Positions 1-9,006 of a DNA stretch of 64,000 bases are shown here, piece by piece. This DNA comes from Fen-1231 sp035286465. Its GTDB lineage: Bacteria > Gemmatimonadota > Gemmatimonadetes > Gemmatimonadales > Gemmatimonadaceae. Both the position numbers and the translations under genes were made by a program. The stretch covers positions 5,655 to 69,654 of the forward strand of contig DATEDF010000058.1 in assembly GCA_035286465.1 (NCBI GenBank), read 5' to 3'. The notes under the pieces are model-generated. The model did not search any database, was not told where the DNA came from, and worked only from the letters and a program-made list of their open reading frames with translations. The stretch's first letter is position 1, and every line of letters starts with the position of its first letter.

Positions 1-123
1 CCCCGCCGAGCGCCGCTCGGCGATGACCGTGGCGATCCGGCGGGCGATCGTGCGAGAGAGCGCCTCGTGGCTCTCCAGTACGACGGTCGGGATCTTCTCG
101 AGTCGGGCACCCGGCTGCGACAT
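1..123 (-). CDS. nagB: Glucosamine-6-phosphate deaminase, N-terminal fragment (runs off left edge)
   Basis: Only the first 41 codons are inside the window, read from an ATG at 123 on the minus strand. The residues (start MSQPGARLEKIPTVVL, then a helix rich in Ala, Arg and Ile) match the N terminus of the longer NagB-type deaminases, which usually continue into a Gly-rich GLATGS-type loop beyond the edge. The family converts glucosamine-6-phosphate to fructose-6-phosphate plus ammonia. That would complement the murQ-anmK-nagZ operon at 12-16 kb. A TAAGTT hexamer lies 6 nt upstream of the ATG, so the mRNA may be leaderless. Other sugar isomerases of the NagB/RpiA fold remain possible because the catalytic part is missing. 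Confidence 0.6.
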   Translation of the reverse strand, partial: MSQPGARLEKIPTVVLESHEALSRTIARRIATVIAERRSAG

Positions 124-129
124 ACCAGC

Positions 130-135
130 AACTTA
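130..135 (-). promoter_or_regulatory. Putative leaderless -10 element of nagB
   Basis: The minus strand reads TAAGTT, then 6 nt, then the ATG. The same hexamer and spacing occur in front of trpS at 41.48 kb. No Shine-Dalgarno sequence would fit in the short gap. No convincing -35 hexamer was seen. Confidence 0.4.
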
Positions 136-147
136 ACGACCTGACGC

Positions 148-178
148 TTGACGCTGCCCTGGCCGATACCATCATTAT
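148..178 (+). promoter_or_regulatory. Weak candidate promoter for the susCD operon
   Basis: TTGACG at 148-153 and CATTAT at 173-178 are separated by 19 nt. They would give a leader of about 45 nt before the preferred SusC start at 228. Spacing is longer than ideal, so this is tentative. Confidence 0.3.
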
Positions 179-227
179 GATGGGCTACTGTCTCGACACG
201 TTGTCCACCAACACCCGGTACATCTCC

Positions 228-3200
228 ATGAAGAGACGAGTACTCACGGTTCTGATGGGAACGCTCCTTCTCGCCGCGCAAGCGTTTGCACAGCAGAAGG
301 CCGTGACCGGCAAAGTGACGAGTGAACAAGGCCTTCCGCTGGGCAGTGTACAGATCACCATCAAGGGGACGACTACGGGCACCCTGAGCAGCAGCGACGG
401 CACCTATTCCATTCGTGCCGCGGAAGGCCAGGTGCTGCAGTTCCGGCTCATCGGCAACGCGCCGGCAGAGCGCACCGTCGGCGCCGCCGACGTCATCAAC
501 GTCGAGCTCAAGGCGGTCGCCACAAGCCTCGATGCGGTGGTGGTGACGGCGCTGGGTCGGACGAACGTGAAACGGGCGGTCGGCACCGCGCAGCAGCAGG
601 TTTCCGGCGCCGAGATCGCGCAGACCAACCGCGAGAGCTTCGTCAATGCGCTCGTGGGGCGAGTGGCCGGCGTCGAAGTGACCAGCAGCTCGGGCGTGCC
701 GGGTGCGTCGTCGGTGATCACCATCCGTGGCGTCAGCTCCATCTCGACGAACAACCAGCCGCTGATGATCATTGACGGCCTGCCGCTCGACAACAAGACG
801 CTCAGCTCGGGCGTGCTCGCGTCGGACAATCCGACCTCGGGCATCGCCTTCAGCAATCGCTTCGTTGACTTCACCAACCGCGCCTCCGACCTGAACCCCG
901 AGGACATCGAGAGCCTCGTGGTGCTCAAGGGCCCGGAAGCCTCGGCGCTCTACGGCATTGACGCGGGCAACGGCGCGATCGTGATCACGACCAAGCGCGG
1001 CCGGCCGGGCGCCGGCGGCTTCGAGTACAGCAACAGCTTCCGGATGGACAACACCGGACGGTACCCGAAACTGCAGCGGATCTACGGCCCGACGGCGTCG
1101 TTGGGCACGGGCTCGACTGACTTCACGTATTGGGGCCTGCCGTACGCGTCCGGCACCCAGTTCTATGACAACGTCGACGGCTTCTTCCGCGCCTCGCTGA
1201 CGCAGAAGCACAACCTGAGCTTCAGCGGCGCGGCGCCGGACAACCGCATCAACTACCGCGTGTCGGTGTCGGAAGACAAGCAACAGGGCGTGATTCCGCT
1301 GTCGGAGTACACGCGCGTCACGCTGATGGGGGCCACGCAGGGCGTCGTGAACTCATGGCTCAAGGCAGACGCCGCGTTGACGTACTCGTACAGCACCAAT
1401 AACCAGCCGTTCAAGAGCGGATCGTCGCCGGGCTATGCGGGGCCGCTGATTGGCCTGCTCATCTGGCCGCAGACCGACGATGCCCAGGACTGGCTGACGC
1501 CGGCCGGACAGCGCCGCCGTCTGACGCTGGCATCGGCGAGCACGGAGTCGGACAACCCGTACTTCAGCGTCAACAAGAACAGGGTCAACGCGGTGAACAA
1601 CCGCATCCTGACCAACGTCGGGTTCACGCTCGCGCCGTTCAGCTGGAGCAATCTCAAGACCAACATCGGCGTGGACGCATACACCAACAACAATCTCATC
1701 TTGCGCCATCCGGAGAGCGCGGCGGGGTTCGCCAACAACGGCGCGCTCGATATCGCCGACAACTTCACGCGCAACATCTCCTCGCAGACGCTGCTCAACA
1801 TCAACGCCGTGCAGCTGCCATACGGGCTGTCGGTCTCCGGCGTGCTTGGCAACGCCGTGAACGACTATCGCGACGACACGAACGCGGAGCGGGGGCTGAA
1901 CTTCATGGACCCGAACTTCGTGTCCATCAACAACACGGACCTCACCACGCGCTTCTCGTGGAACAACCTGTTCCGTCGCCGCGTGGTGAGCGCGTTCGGC
2001 AGCGCGACCTTCGACTACAAGCGGTACCTCTACGTGACGGTGACCGGGCGCAACGACTGGACGTCCACCATTCCGGTGGGGCGCAACTCGTTCTTCTATC
2101 CCTCCGTCAACGCGTCGTTCATCTTCTCCGACGCGTTCCCCTCGGTCGCCCGCTTCGTGACGGGCAAGCTCCGGGCGGGCTGGGCGGAGGTCGGAAAGGA
2201 CGCGCGTCCCTATTCGTACAGGCCGGCGCTGGAGTCCAAGACGACGTCGTACGGCGGGTACGGCTACGGCTTCACCGGTCCCAACCCACTCCTCAAGCCC
2301 GAGTTCGCGACGTCGAAGGAGATTGGCACTGAGCTGAGCTTCCTTGATGACCGGCTCAGCATTGATGCGACCTGGTACCGCAAAGAGACCAGGGACCAGA
2401 TCATCCAGAACGCGCGCGGCAGCTACGGCACCGGCTTCGTCCTCATGAACCTGAACGGCGCGAAGACGCGCACGCAGGGCTGGGAGCTGACGCTGGGGGG
2501 CACGCCGTACCTGAAGGGCGACGCGTCGTGGGACATCCAGGCCAACTGGACGCACGTACGCGCCATCACGGTCTCCCTGCCGTCCGACCTGCCGGAGGCG
2601 TACAACTCCGACACGTGGCTCTACGGCAACATCCGCAACGGCACGGTGCCGGGGCAGAGCCTGATGTCGCTGACGGGCACGTTCTACCTGCGCAACAAGG
2701 CGGGCCAGCTGTTGATCGACCCGACCTCCGGCCTGCCGCTGCGGTCGTCCGGCTTCATTGACCGTGGCTACGACCGTCAGCCGAATTGGACGATGGGCCT
2801 GACCAACACGTTCCGGTACGGGAAGTTCTCGCTCAACTTCCTGCTCCACTTCCGCCGCGGCGGCGACGTATTCAACGCCACCGATCACTTCCTCACGGTG
2901 CGCGGCCTGGCCGAGCGCACGGCGGACCGTGAGGTTCCGCGCGTGATCGCGGGCGTGCTGCGCGACGGCAAGGAGAACACGGCGACGCCCACGATCAACA
3001 ATATCGTCGTCATCCCGGCGCAGCAGAACGCCTACTACACGGGCATGAGCGAGGAACTGTTCATCGAGAAGAACATCAACTGGGTGCGGCTCAAGGACGT
3101 CACGCTGCGCTATCAGTTGCCGGGCAAGTACCTGGGGGCGAAGGATGCCAGCGTCTTCATTACCGGCACGGATCTGTTCTTGAAGACCAACTACACGGGT

Positions 3201-3320
3201 CTGGACCCGATCGTGAACGGCAACACGGCCGCCACGGGCGGTTCGGGCGGCGTGGGCATTGACTTCGGGAACTTCCCGATGCCGAAGGGCGTGAGCTTCG
3301 GGCTCAAGGTAGGGTACTAG
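228..3320 (+). CDS. SusC/RagA-family TonB-linked outer-membrane transporter
   Basis: This is the barrel half of a SusC/SusD pair that imports oligomers or other large nutrients across the outer membrane using TonB energy. The chosen ATG begins MKRRVLTVLMGTLL, a clean signal peptide ending near AQAFAQ; an in-frame upstream ATG at 177 would add 17 residues that do not look like a signal. Domains in order: carboxypeptidase-D-like beta sandwich (about residues 22-105), a TonB-box-like SLDAVVVTALG, a plug with MIIDGLPLDN, then a 22-strand-type barrel ending in an aromatic-rich C terminus. Length, about 1030 residues, is normal. The substrate cannot be read from sequence; no polysaccharide lyase or hydrolase adjoins it, so peptides or siderophores are as likely as glycans. 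susD follows 2 nt later. Confidence 0.92.
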   Translation: MKRRVLTVLMGTLLLAAQAFAQQKAVTGKVTSEQGLPLGSVQITIKGTTTGTLSSSDGTYSIRAAEGQVLQFRLIGNAPAERTVGAADVINVELKAVATSLDAVVVTALGRTNVKRAVGTAQQQVSGAEIAQTNRESFVNALVGRVAGVEVTSSSGVPGASSVITIRGVSSISTNNQPLMIIDGLPLDNKTLSSGVLASDNPTSGIAFSNRFVDFTNRASDLNPEDIESLVVLKGPEASALYGIDAGNGAIVITTKRGRPGAGGFEYSNSFRMDNTGRYPKLQRIYGPTASLGTGSTDFTYWGLPYASGTQFYDNVDGFFRASLTQKHNLSFSGAAPDNRINYRVSVSEDKQQGVIPLSEYTRVTLMGATQGVVNSWLKADAALTYSYSTNNQPFKSGSSPGYAGPLIGLLIWPQTDDAQDWLTPAGQRRRLTLASASTESDNPYFSVNKNRVNAVNNRILTNVGFTLAPFSWSNLKTNIGVDAYTNNNLILRHPESAAGFANNGALDIADNFTRNISSQTLLNINAVQLPYGLSVSGVLGNAVNDYRDDTNAERGLNFMDPNFVSINNTDLTTRFSWNNLFRRRVVSAFGSATFDYKRYLYVTVTGRNDWTSTIPVGRNSFFYPSVNASFIFSDAFPSVARFVTGKLRAGWAEVGKDARPYSYRPALESKTTSYGGYGYGFTGPNPLLKPEFATSKEIGTELSFLDDRLSIDATWYRKETRDQIIQNARGSYGTGFVLMNLNGAKTRTQGWELTLGGTPYLKGDASWDIQANWTHVRAITVSLPSDLPEAYNSDTWLYGNIRNGTVPGQSLMSLTGTFYLRNKAGQLLIDPTSGLPLRSSGFIDRGYDRQPNWTMGLTNTFRYGKFSLNFLLHFRRGGDVFNATDHFLTVRGLAERTADREVPRVIAGVLRDGKENTATPTINNIVVIPAQQNAYYTGMSEELFIEKNINWVRLKDVTLRYQLPGKYLGAKDASVFITGTDLFLKTNYTGLDPIVNGNTAATGGSGGVGIDFGNFPMPKGVSFGLKVGY

Positions 3321-3322
3321 CC

Positions 3323-4960
3323 ATGACACACATTCCCCGAATCTCAGAGCGCTGTGGCACGCGCCGGACTTCCTTGATGGACAAGCCGATGAACCTACTC
3401 CGCGGAGCATTGCTCGCCGGCGCCCTGGTGCTGCCGACGGGGAGCTGCAAGGACTTCCTGGACGTCAATACCAATCCGAACGGCCCGGAAACCGTGGCGG
3501 CCCCGCTGTACCTGCCGCCGATGCTGCACTGGATGTTCACGGCGCCGCTATTCGACGGCCGCTTCGTGGGCCGCTATACCCAGATGTGGCTCTTGTGCTG
3601 TCCGAACCCCCCCAGCACGTGGGACCGCATGGGCTACGACCCCGGCAGCGACAACGGCGGCGAGCATTGGCGTGACGTGTACTGGTCGCTCGGCCAGAAC
3701 CTCTCCGACATGATCAACAAGGCCGAGGCGGGCCAGCGCTGGGATGTGGCGGGCGTCGGCCACGTGATGAAGGCCTGGGGGTGGATGACACTCACCGACA
3801 TCCACGGCGAGATCATCGTCAAGGAAGCGCTTGATCAGACCAAGTACTACTTCAACTACGACACGCAGGAAGACGCCTATACCGAAACCCTCCGCCTGCT
3901 CGACCAGGCGATCACGTACCTGCAGAAGACCGACGGCAACGTGGATGCGACCTACTGGTCGAAGGGCGACAAGGTATACAGCGGCGACCGGACGAAGTGG
4001 CTGAAGCTGGCATACGCCTTCAAGGCCATTGCCCTGAACCACTTCTCCGCGAAGGCGACGTACAAGCCCGCCGATATCATCGCGGCGGTGGACGCCTCGC
4101 TCGCCGGCAATGCGGACGACGCGCTCCTGCAGTTCCCGGCGACGCAGCCGAATGACGACCGCAACTTCTGGGGCCCGACGCGCGGCAACCTGCCGTCGTA
4201 CCGGCAGGGGGCGTTCATCGTGCAGTTGATGAACGGCACGCAGACGAACGGCACGGTGGATCCGCGCATGAGCCGTATGCTCGCGCCGTCGCCGGACGGT
4301 CAGTATCGCGGCCTTGACCCGAACACCACGGCGGCGCTGACCAGCACGCTGCAGCCGATGAACCTCTGGGGCTACACCTCCACGCCGCCCTCGGGGTCTC
4401 CCACCCGCTACATCTTCGACGACAAGTCGCGGATGCCGCTCGTAACGTACGCGGAGATGCAGTTCATCAAGGCCGAAGCGGCGTACCGGGCCGGCGACAA
4501 GGCCACCGCGCTGACGGCCTACAAGAACGGCATCTCGGCGCACCTCGACTTTGTAAACGCCCGCAACCTGGACGCCGGCCAGACCCCGACGCAGATCACC
4601 GCGGCGGAGAAGGCCGCGTACTTGGCCGATCCTGACATCGTGCCGGCGTCGGCCAATAGCCTCACCCTCACGCAGATCATGACGCAGAAGTACATCGCGC
4701 TGTGGGGCTGGGGCTTCGACGAGGTGTGGATGGACCTGCGCCGGTTCCACTACACCGACACTGACCCGGCGACAGGCAAGCAGGTGTACCCGGGCTTCAG
4801 CATTCCGACGAACCTGTATCCCGACAACGCGAGCAAGCCGGTGTACCGCATCCGGCCGCGCTACAACTCCGAGTACGTGTGGAACATCGCGACGCTGACG
4901 GCCCTTGGCGCCCTGGCGGCGGATTACCATACCAAGCCGACGTGGATCATCAACCCGTAA
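3323..4960 (+). CDS. SusD/RagB-like nutrient-binding lipoprotein
   Basis: This is the surface lipoprotein that caps the SusC barrel and captures substrate. A lipobox, LPTGSC, is followed by KDFLDVNTNPNGP, the typical SusD opening; the TPR-like helical body has YTQMW, GDRTKWLKLAYAF and a C-terminal EVWMDLRR segment. The pattern resembles the SusD-like_2 subgroup. The ATG at 3323 lies 2 nt after susC and probably uses translational coupling. ATGs at 3377 or 3389 would give a signal peptide of more usual length, so the exact start is uncertain. The next gene begins directly after its stop. Confidence 0.9.
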   Translation: MTHIPRISERCGTRRTSLMDKPMNLLRGALLAGALVLPTGSCKDFLDVNTNPNGPETVAAPLYLPPMLHWMFTAPLFDGRFVGRYTQMWLLCCPNPPSTWDRMGYDPGSDNGGEHWRDVYWSLGQNLSDMINKAEAGQRWDVAGVGHVMKAWGWMTLTDIHGEIIVKEALDQTKYYFNYDTQEDAYTETLRLLDQAITYLQKTDGNVDATYWSKGDKVYSGDRTKWLKLAYAFKAIALNHFSAKATYKPADIIAAVDASLAGNADDALLQFPATQPNDDRNFWGPTRGNLPSYRQGAFIVQLMNGTQTNGTVDPRMSRMLAPSPDGQYRGLDPNTTAALTSTLQPMNLWGYTSTPPSGSPTRYIFDDKSRMPLVTYAEMQFIKAEAAYRAGDKATALTAYKNGISAHLDFVNARNLDAGQTPTQITAAEKAAYLADPDIVPASANSLTLTQIMTQKYIALWGWGFDEVWMDLRRFHYTDTDPATGKQVYPGFSIPTNLYPDNASKPVYRIRPRYNSEYVWNIATLTALGALAADYHTKPTWIINP

Positions 4961-5779
4961 ATGACCATGACCAAGATCAGAACATTCGCGGTGCTGCTCG
5001 GAGCGGCCCTGCTCGCTTCGTGCGGCGAAGCCGCCAATCAGGTGATCGCGGGCCCAGAGCCGAACGGGGGCACGCGCATCCGGTTCTTCAACTTCGGCAT
5101 CAATGCTCCGGGCGTGCACTTCTACGCCAACGACACCAAGATGGTCGCCGTCGCCGAGGTGGGATTCACCGCCGATGTGAAGACGGGCATCGCATCCGCC
5201 GGCACGGAGTCAACCACCGGCACGGTGTACGGCGGCGTGGCCTCGAACGGCTTCTATTCGTCCATCGCCCCGGGCAGCTACCAGTTCAACGCCCGCATCG
5301 CGGCGACGACGGACAACGGCCTGCAGATCTCTTCTCTCACGCGAGCCATCGAGTCGGGCAAGAAGTACTCGTTCTTTATGAGCGGGTTCTACGACGCGAC
5401 GGCCAAGACGGTGGAAGGCTTCGTGGTGGAGGATCCGTACAGCGAGACGTACGATTGGACGAACGCCAACGTGCGGTTCGTGAACGCGAGCCCGAACTCG
5501 CAGCCGATGACCATGTACGCGAAGAACACGACCACCACGGTGGAAACCGCGATGGGCGCGGCGGTCGCGTACAAGGGCGCCGGCACCTTCACGACGCTGG
5601 CCCCGGGGACGTATGACCTGCGGACGGCGTACACGGGCGCGACCACCAACGCCATCACGCGCACGGCCGTGTCGTTCGTCGCGGGCAGGACCTACACGAT
5701 CACGGCCCGTGGGGACATGACGGTCGTGTCCACGACGGCCACCAACCGGCCCTTTCTCGACAATACCGCCAACAGGTGA
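4961..5779 (+). CDS. DUF4397-type lipoprotein, third gene of the susCD operon
   Basis: A 272-residue exported protein. The N terminus has a hydrophobic stretch ending ALLASC, a lipobox. The rest is two similar beta-rich repeats: RIRFFNFGINAPGVHFYA near residue 35 and VRFVNASPNSQPMTMYA near residue 173, each followed by a SFxxGxxY strand. This is the DUF4397 pattern, whose function is unknown. The ATG abuts the susD TAA with no gap, and a second ATG lies two codons in. Position in the operon suggests a surface accessory protein for the SusCD complex; that role is inference. Confidence 0.8.
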   Translation: MTMTKIRTFAVLLGAALLASCGEAANQVIAGPEPNGGTRIRFFNFGINAPGVHFYANDTKMVAVAEVGFTADVKTGIASAGTESTTGTVYGGVASNGFYSSIAPGSYQFNARIAATTDNGLQISSLTRAIESGKKYSFFMSGFYDATAKTVEGFVVEDPYSETYDWTNANVRFVNASPNSQPMTMYAKNTTTTVETAMGAAVAYKGAGTFTTLAPGTYDLRTAYTGATTNAITRTAVSFVAGRTYTITARGDMTVVSTTATNRPFLDNTANR

Positions 5780-5791
5780 AGGCAGATCGAG

Positions 5792-5823
5792 AGAACCCCC
5801 GGGTGATCCCGGGGGTTCTTTTC
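5792..5823 (+). terminator. Intrinsic terminator of the susCD operon
   Basis: A perfect 12-bp GC-rich stem (5792-5803 with 5808-5819) closes a TGAT loop and is followed by TTTTC. It lies 12 nt after the stop of the DUF4397 gene. The opposite strand lacks a T tract, so it acts mainly on plus-strand transcripts. Confidence 0.9.
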
Positions 5824-5895
5824 TTGGGTGTCAGGCGCGCGCCAAGTCGCGCCGGCTCGGGACCAGCCGCGCACGCGCGCGTCGCAGGGGCGCCG

Positions 5896-6078
5896 CTACA
5901 CCTGCTGCGTGATCGGCGCGTCGAGTCCCGCTTCTTCCTCTCGCTCCAGGTCGCGGAGCAGAGTGTTCACCGTCTGCTCCACGAGGCTCTCGGCGCTCAC
6001 GCCACGGCGGCACGCCTCCTCCTGATACGCGCGCAGGTGGCGTTCGCTCACCTCTGCCATCACCGGGACTTTCGGCAT
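5896..6078 (-). CDS. Small 60-residue protein ending the HMG-CoA synthase operon
   Basis: A highly charged helical protein, starting MPKVPVMAEVSERHL and ending in an Glu/Arg-rich helix and APITQQV. The start is fixed by GGAGGT placed 5-6 nt before the ATG on the minus strand. It follows the DUF35 gene by 20 nt on the same strand and so is probably cotranscribed with the thiolase and HMG-CoA synthase. The N-terminal strand plus two helices could suit a ribbon-helix-helix fold, but no family is recognised. Function unknown. Confidence 0.6.
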   Translation of the reverse strand: MPKVPVMAEVSERHLRAYQEEACRRGVSAESLVEQTVNTLLRDLEREEEAGLDAPITQQV

Positions 6079-6098
6079 TGCGCACCTCCACGGACTGC

Positions 6099-6491
6099 TC
6101 AGGCGGCTGGAACCGCCTTGTGGCCATAACACAGGATGCCGCCGCGCCCCTCGCGGCGGATGAGGCGGAACTCGAGCGTCACGTCCGTGCCCGGCCCGAT
6201 GGTGTGCGGATCGCAGTCCACCACCTGCGCCATCAGCCGGGCCTTCTCGGGCGTCTCCACCACGGCCATCGCGTACGGCGTCTCGAACGTGAACTCCGAC
6301 GGCGACACGTGGATCACCGTGGACGTGACCACGGTGCCCCGCCGCGTCAGCCTCAGCTTCTCGCAGTCGGCGCTCCGGCACGAGGGACAGATGCGACGGC
6401 CCGGGAACGCCACGTGACCGCACGCGCGGCAGCGTCCGGCCTCGAGGCGGTAGCGCTGCGGAATCTCGCGCCAGTATCGCGGACTCGGCAT
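6099..6491 (-). CDS. DUF35 protein: zinc ribbon plus OB fold, acyl-CoA scaffold
   Basis: A 130-residue protein with Cys21-x2-Cys24 and Cys35-x2-Cys38 forming a rubredoxin-like zinc ribbon, followed by an OB-fold half (GTVVTSTVIHVSP, VVDCDP, VTLEFR). In archaea a DUF35 protein bridges acetoacetyl-CoA thiolase and HMG-CoA synthase and lets them share a pantetheine-binding site. Here it sits 2 nt downstream of a thiolase and near an HMG-CoA synthase in the same order, so the same scaffold role is a strong inference. Confidence 0.85.
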   Translation of the reverse strand: MPSPRYWREIPQRYRLEAGRCRACGHVAFPGRRICPSCRSADCEKLRLTRRGTVVTSTVIHVSPSEFTFETPYAMAVVETPEKARLMAQVVDCDPHTIGPGTDVTLEFRLIRREGRGGILCYGHKAVPAA

Positions 6492-6493
6492 TG

Positions 6494-7642
6494 TCAGGCC
6501 CTCGCGAAGATGTGCACCACGGAACTCGCGCCCGATCCGCCCATGTTCTGCGCCATGCCGATGCCGGCGCCCTCCACCTGCCGCTCACCCGCCTCGCCGC
6601 GGAGCTGCTCGAAGATCTCGATCACCTGCGCGATGCCGGTCGCGCCCACCGGGTGGCCCTTCGCCTTTAGCCCGCCGCTCGTATTCACCGGGAATCGGCC
6701 GCCGAGCGCCGTGCACCCGCTGCGCGCCGCCGCTCCGCCCTGGCCGCGCTGCACCAGCCCCAGCGCCTCGACGCAGCAGATCTCCGCGATGGTGAAGCAG
6801 TCGTGCAGCTCCACCACCTGCATCCTGGCCGGTACGACGCCCGACATCTTGTACGCGCGCTGCGCCGATCGCTCCACGGCGTCCAGGTCCGCGATGTTGG
6901 CCCGGTCCGAGAGCGCCATCGCACTCGTGGCGAGTCCACTGCCGATGATCTTCACCGGCCGGTCGGTGTAGCGCTTGGCGTCGGCGAGCGGGCAGAGCAA
7001 CACCGCCGCCGCGCCGTCACTCACCGGCGAGCAGTGCAGGAGCCGCAGCGGCTCGGCCACGAGCGAGGAGCCCATCACGTCGTCGAGCGTGACCTCGCGC
7101 CGGAACTGCGCCCGCGGATTCTTCGCGCCGTGCCGGTGGTTCTTCACCGCCACCCACGCAAGGTCTTCCTCCGTCGTGCCGTACTGGTGCATGTGGGCGC
7201 GGGCGATCATCGCGTAGAGCCCGGGGAACGTGACGCCGTGGTACACCTCCAGCTCCTGGTCCGCCGCCGAGGCCAGCACCTCCGTCACGTCGGTCGAGTC
7301 CGTCATCTTCTCCACGCCCGAGGCGAGCACGAGGTCGCTCAGTCCCGAGGCCACCTCGGCGAACGCGGCGCGCAGCGCGGCTCCTCCCGACGCGCACGCC
7401 GACTCCACGCGCACGGCCGCGGTGCCGCGCATCCCGAGCTGGTCGGCCAGCAGCGGACCGAGGTGCTCCTGACCCACGAACTGGCCGGCGGACATGTTCC
7501 CCACGAAGATCGCGTCCACGTGGTCCGCTCTCGCGTTGGCCAGCGTCTCGAGCGCGGCATCCACCCACAGGTCGCGCAGACTCGACTGCCACAGCTCCCC
7601 GAACCGGGTCATGCCCGCGGCGACTACGGCAACCTCACGCAT
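6494..7642 (-). CDS. Thiolase, archaeal acetyl-CoA C-acetyltransferase type
   Basis: A 382-residue thiolase-fold enzyme. The acylated Cys is Cys83 in VESACASGG; the C-terminal half has ELHDCFTIAE and KGHPVGATG, supplying the catalytic His residues and base. The single-chain SCP-x/archaeal thiolase layout (no separate cap loop of the degradative type) and the DUF35 neighbour suggest it condenses two acetyl-CoA into acetoacetyl-CoA and passes it to the adjacent HMG-CoA synthase. It could alternatively serve in acyl degradation. The stop is 2 nt before the DUF35 start. Confidence 0.85.
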   Translation of the reverse strand: MREVAVVAAGMTRFGELWQSSLRDLWVDAALETLANARADHVDAIFVGNMSAGQFVGQEHLGPLLADQLGMRGTAAVRVESACASGGAALRAAFAEVASGLSDLVLASGVEKMTDSTDVTEVLASAADQELEVYHGVTFPGLYAMIARAHMHQYGTTEEDLAWVAVKNHRHGAKNPRAQFRREVTLDDVMGSSLVAEPLRLLHCSPVSDGAAAVLLCPLADAKRYTDRPVKIIGSGLATSAMALSDRANIADLDAVERSAQRAYKMSGVVPARMQVVELHDCFTIAEICCVEALGLVQRGQGGAAARSGCTALGGRFPVNTSGGLKAKGHPVGATGIAQVIEIFEQLRGEAGERQVEGAGIGMAQNMGGSGASSVVHIFARA

Positions 7643-7670
7643 CGGCGTTCTCCCTCGTTGCTCGCGGGCG

Positions 7671-8717
7671 TCAGTCGTTCACGATGACCTTGCGCCGGTA
7701 GCTCGCGTACTCCCCGTACGAGAGGTACCGGTGTGGCGCATCGAGCATCGCGCGCACGGTCGGCGCGCGATCGCGCCGCTCCGGCAGCAGCGCCGTCGCC
7801 CGGAGAGCGAACGAGTCGCTCCCCGCACCCGACCCGAACGACGTGAGCAGGATGTGGTCGCCCGGCTCCGCGACGTCGAGAATCGCCGCGAGGCCGGTGG
7901 GGGACGAGCCCGAGTAGGTGTTCCCCATCTCCGGCACGATCCAGCCGGTGTTCATCTGCTCGCGCGTGAAGCCGAGCGCCTTGCCGGCCTCGAGCGGGAA
8001 CTTCCCGTTCGGCATGTGGAACACCGCGTACTTGAAGTCCCTGGCCGAGAGTCCGGTGCGCGCGAACAGCGCGCGCGTCGCCGCCTGCACGTGCTTGAAG
8101 TACGCCGGCTCTCCGGTGAAGCGCGCGCCGTGCCGGGGATAGAACTCGCCCTCGCGGCGCCAGAAGTCTGGCGTGTCCGTGGTGTAGCTGTACGCGTCCA
8201 TCACCTCGACCAGGAGATCGGTCTTGCCGAAGAGGTACGCCGCCCCGCCCGCTGAGGCCGAATACTCGAGGGCGTCCGCGGGCGCGCCCTGCGACGTGTC
8301 CGCGCCGATGCCGAGCGCGTACTCCATGCGGCCGGACTCCACCAGGCAGAGTGCGACGAACATCGCCTCCGTGCCGGCCTTGCACGCGAACTCGAAGTCG
8401 GCCACGTGCACGTCGGGGCCGATGCCGAGCGCTTCGGCGACGACGGTGCCGCTGGGCTTCACCGCGTAGGGGTGCGACTCCGAGCCGATGTAGACCGCCC
8501 CGATCTTCGCCGGGTCAACGCCCGCGCGGTCCAGCGCCGCTCGCCCCGCCGCCACGGAGATCGTGATGGTGTCCTCGTCGAGACCCGGAACCGACTTCTG
8601 CTCCAGGAGGAGCCCTCGCCGGATGGCGGCGGGGTCCTTGCCCCACTGCCGCGCGATCTCCTCGCTCCGAATCCGCTTGCGCGGGATGTACGCGCCGTAT
8701 CCGACGATGCCGGCCAT
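7671..8717 (-). CDS. Hydroxymethylglutaryl-CoA synthase, archaeal type
   Basis: A 348-residue HMG-CoA synthase. Catalytic Glu80 (IGSES), Cys112 (FEFACKAG) and His234 (FHMPNGKFP) are all visible, with EMGNTYSGSSP and SFGSGAGSDSF closing the fold. Length and residue spacing fit the short archaeal form rather than the longer eukaryotic/Gram-positive MvaS. The enzyme joins acetyl-CoA to acetoacetyl-CoA. No HMG-CoA reductase or mevalonate kinase is in the window, so whether the product enters isoprenoid synthesis or another pathway is open. GGAG lies about 6 nt before the ATG. It heads a four-gene operon. Confidence 0.88.
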   Translation of the reverse strand: MAGIVGYGAYIPRKRIRSEEIARQWGKDPAAIRRGLLLEQKSVPGLDEDTITISVAAGRAALDRAGVDPAKIGAVYIGSESHPYAVKPSGTVVAEALGIGPDVHVADFEFACKAGTEAMFVALCLVESGRMEYALGIGADTSQGAPADALEYSASAGGAAYLFGKTDLLVEVMDAYSYTTDTPDFWRREGEFYPRHGARFTGEPAYFKHVQAATRALFARTGLSARDFKYAVFHMPNGKFPLEAGKALGFTREQMNTGWIVPEMGNTYSGSSPTGLAAILDVAEPGDHILLTSFGSGAGSDSFALRATALLPERRDRAPTVRAMLDAPHRYLSYGEYASYRRKVIVND

Positions 8718-9006
8718 GACCGTCTCCGCGACAGGACGTCGATCGTGAGCAGTGTACCGATCGCGCGAAACTCCGACGACGGGTATTCCCCTACCGCGAA
8801 GTCCGGCTCATCACGTCCACACTCGTGCTGGACCCCGTGGGGCGCCAGCTCATCAGCCAACGGACGATGCGGTGGAGGTAACCGCCGACACCGTGATGCA
8901 AGCGCGGTTCGTCGCGCAGATGCCGAGCGAGGCGGGGAGCGGGGATCGTGCGCCCGGGCGAACGGAGCGCCGGAGCGGCGCCGGGCTGGCGACGGTGGCG
9001 ACCTGC
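8718..9006. other. Intergenic region between divergent operons, no gene seen
   Basis: About 290 nt separate the HMG-CoA synthase start from the toxin-antitoxin operator. A minus-strand TACACT near 8753-8758 could be its -10 element. No coding potential with a ribosome site was found. Confidence 0.4.

Noticed and set aside
6078..6971. Plus-strand frames opposite the DUF35 and thiolase genes
   Set aside because: They mirror the minus-strand genes, which have complete catalytic motifs.
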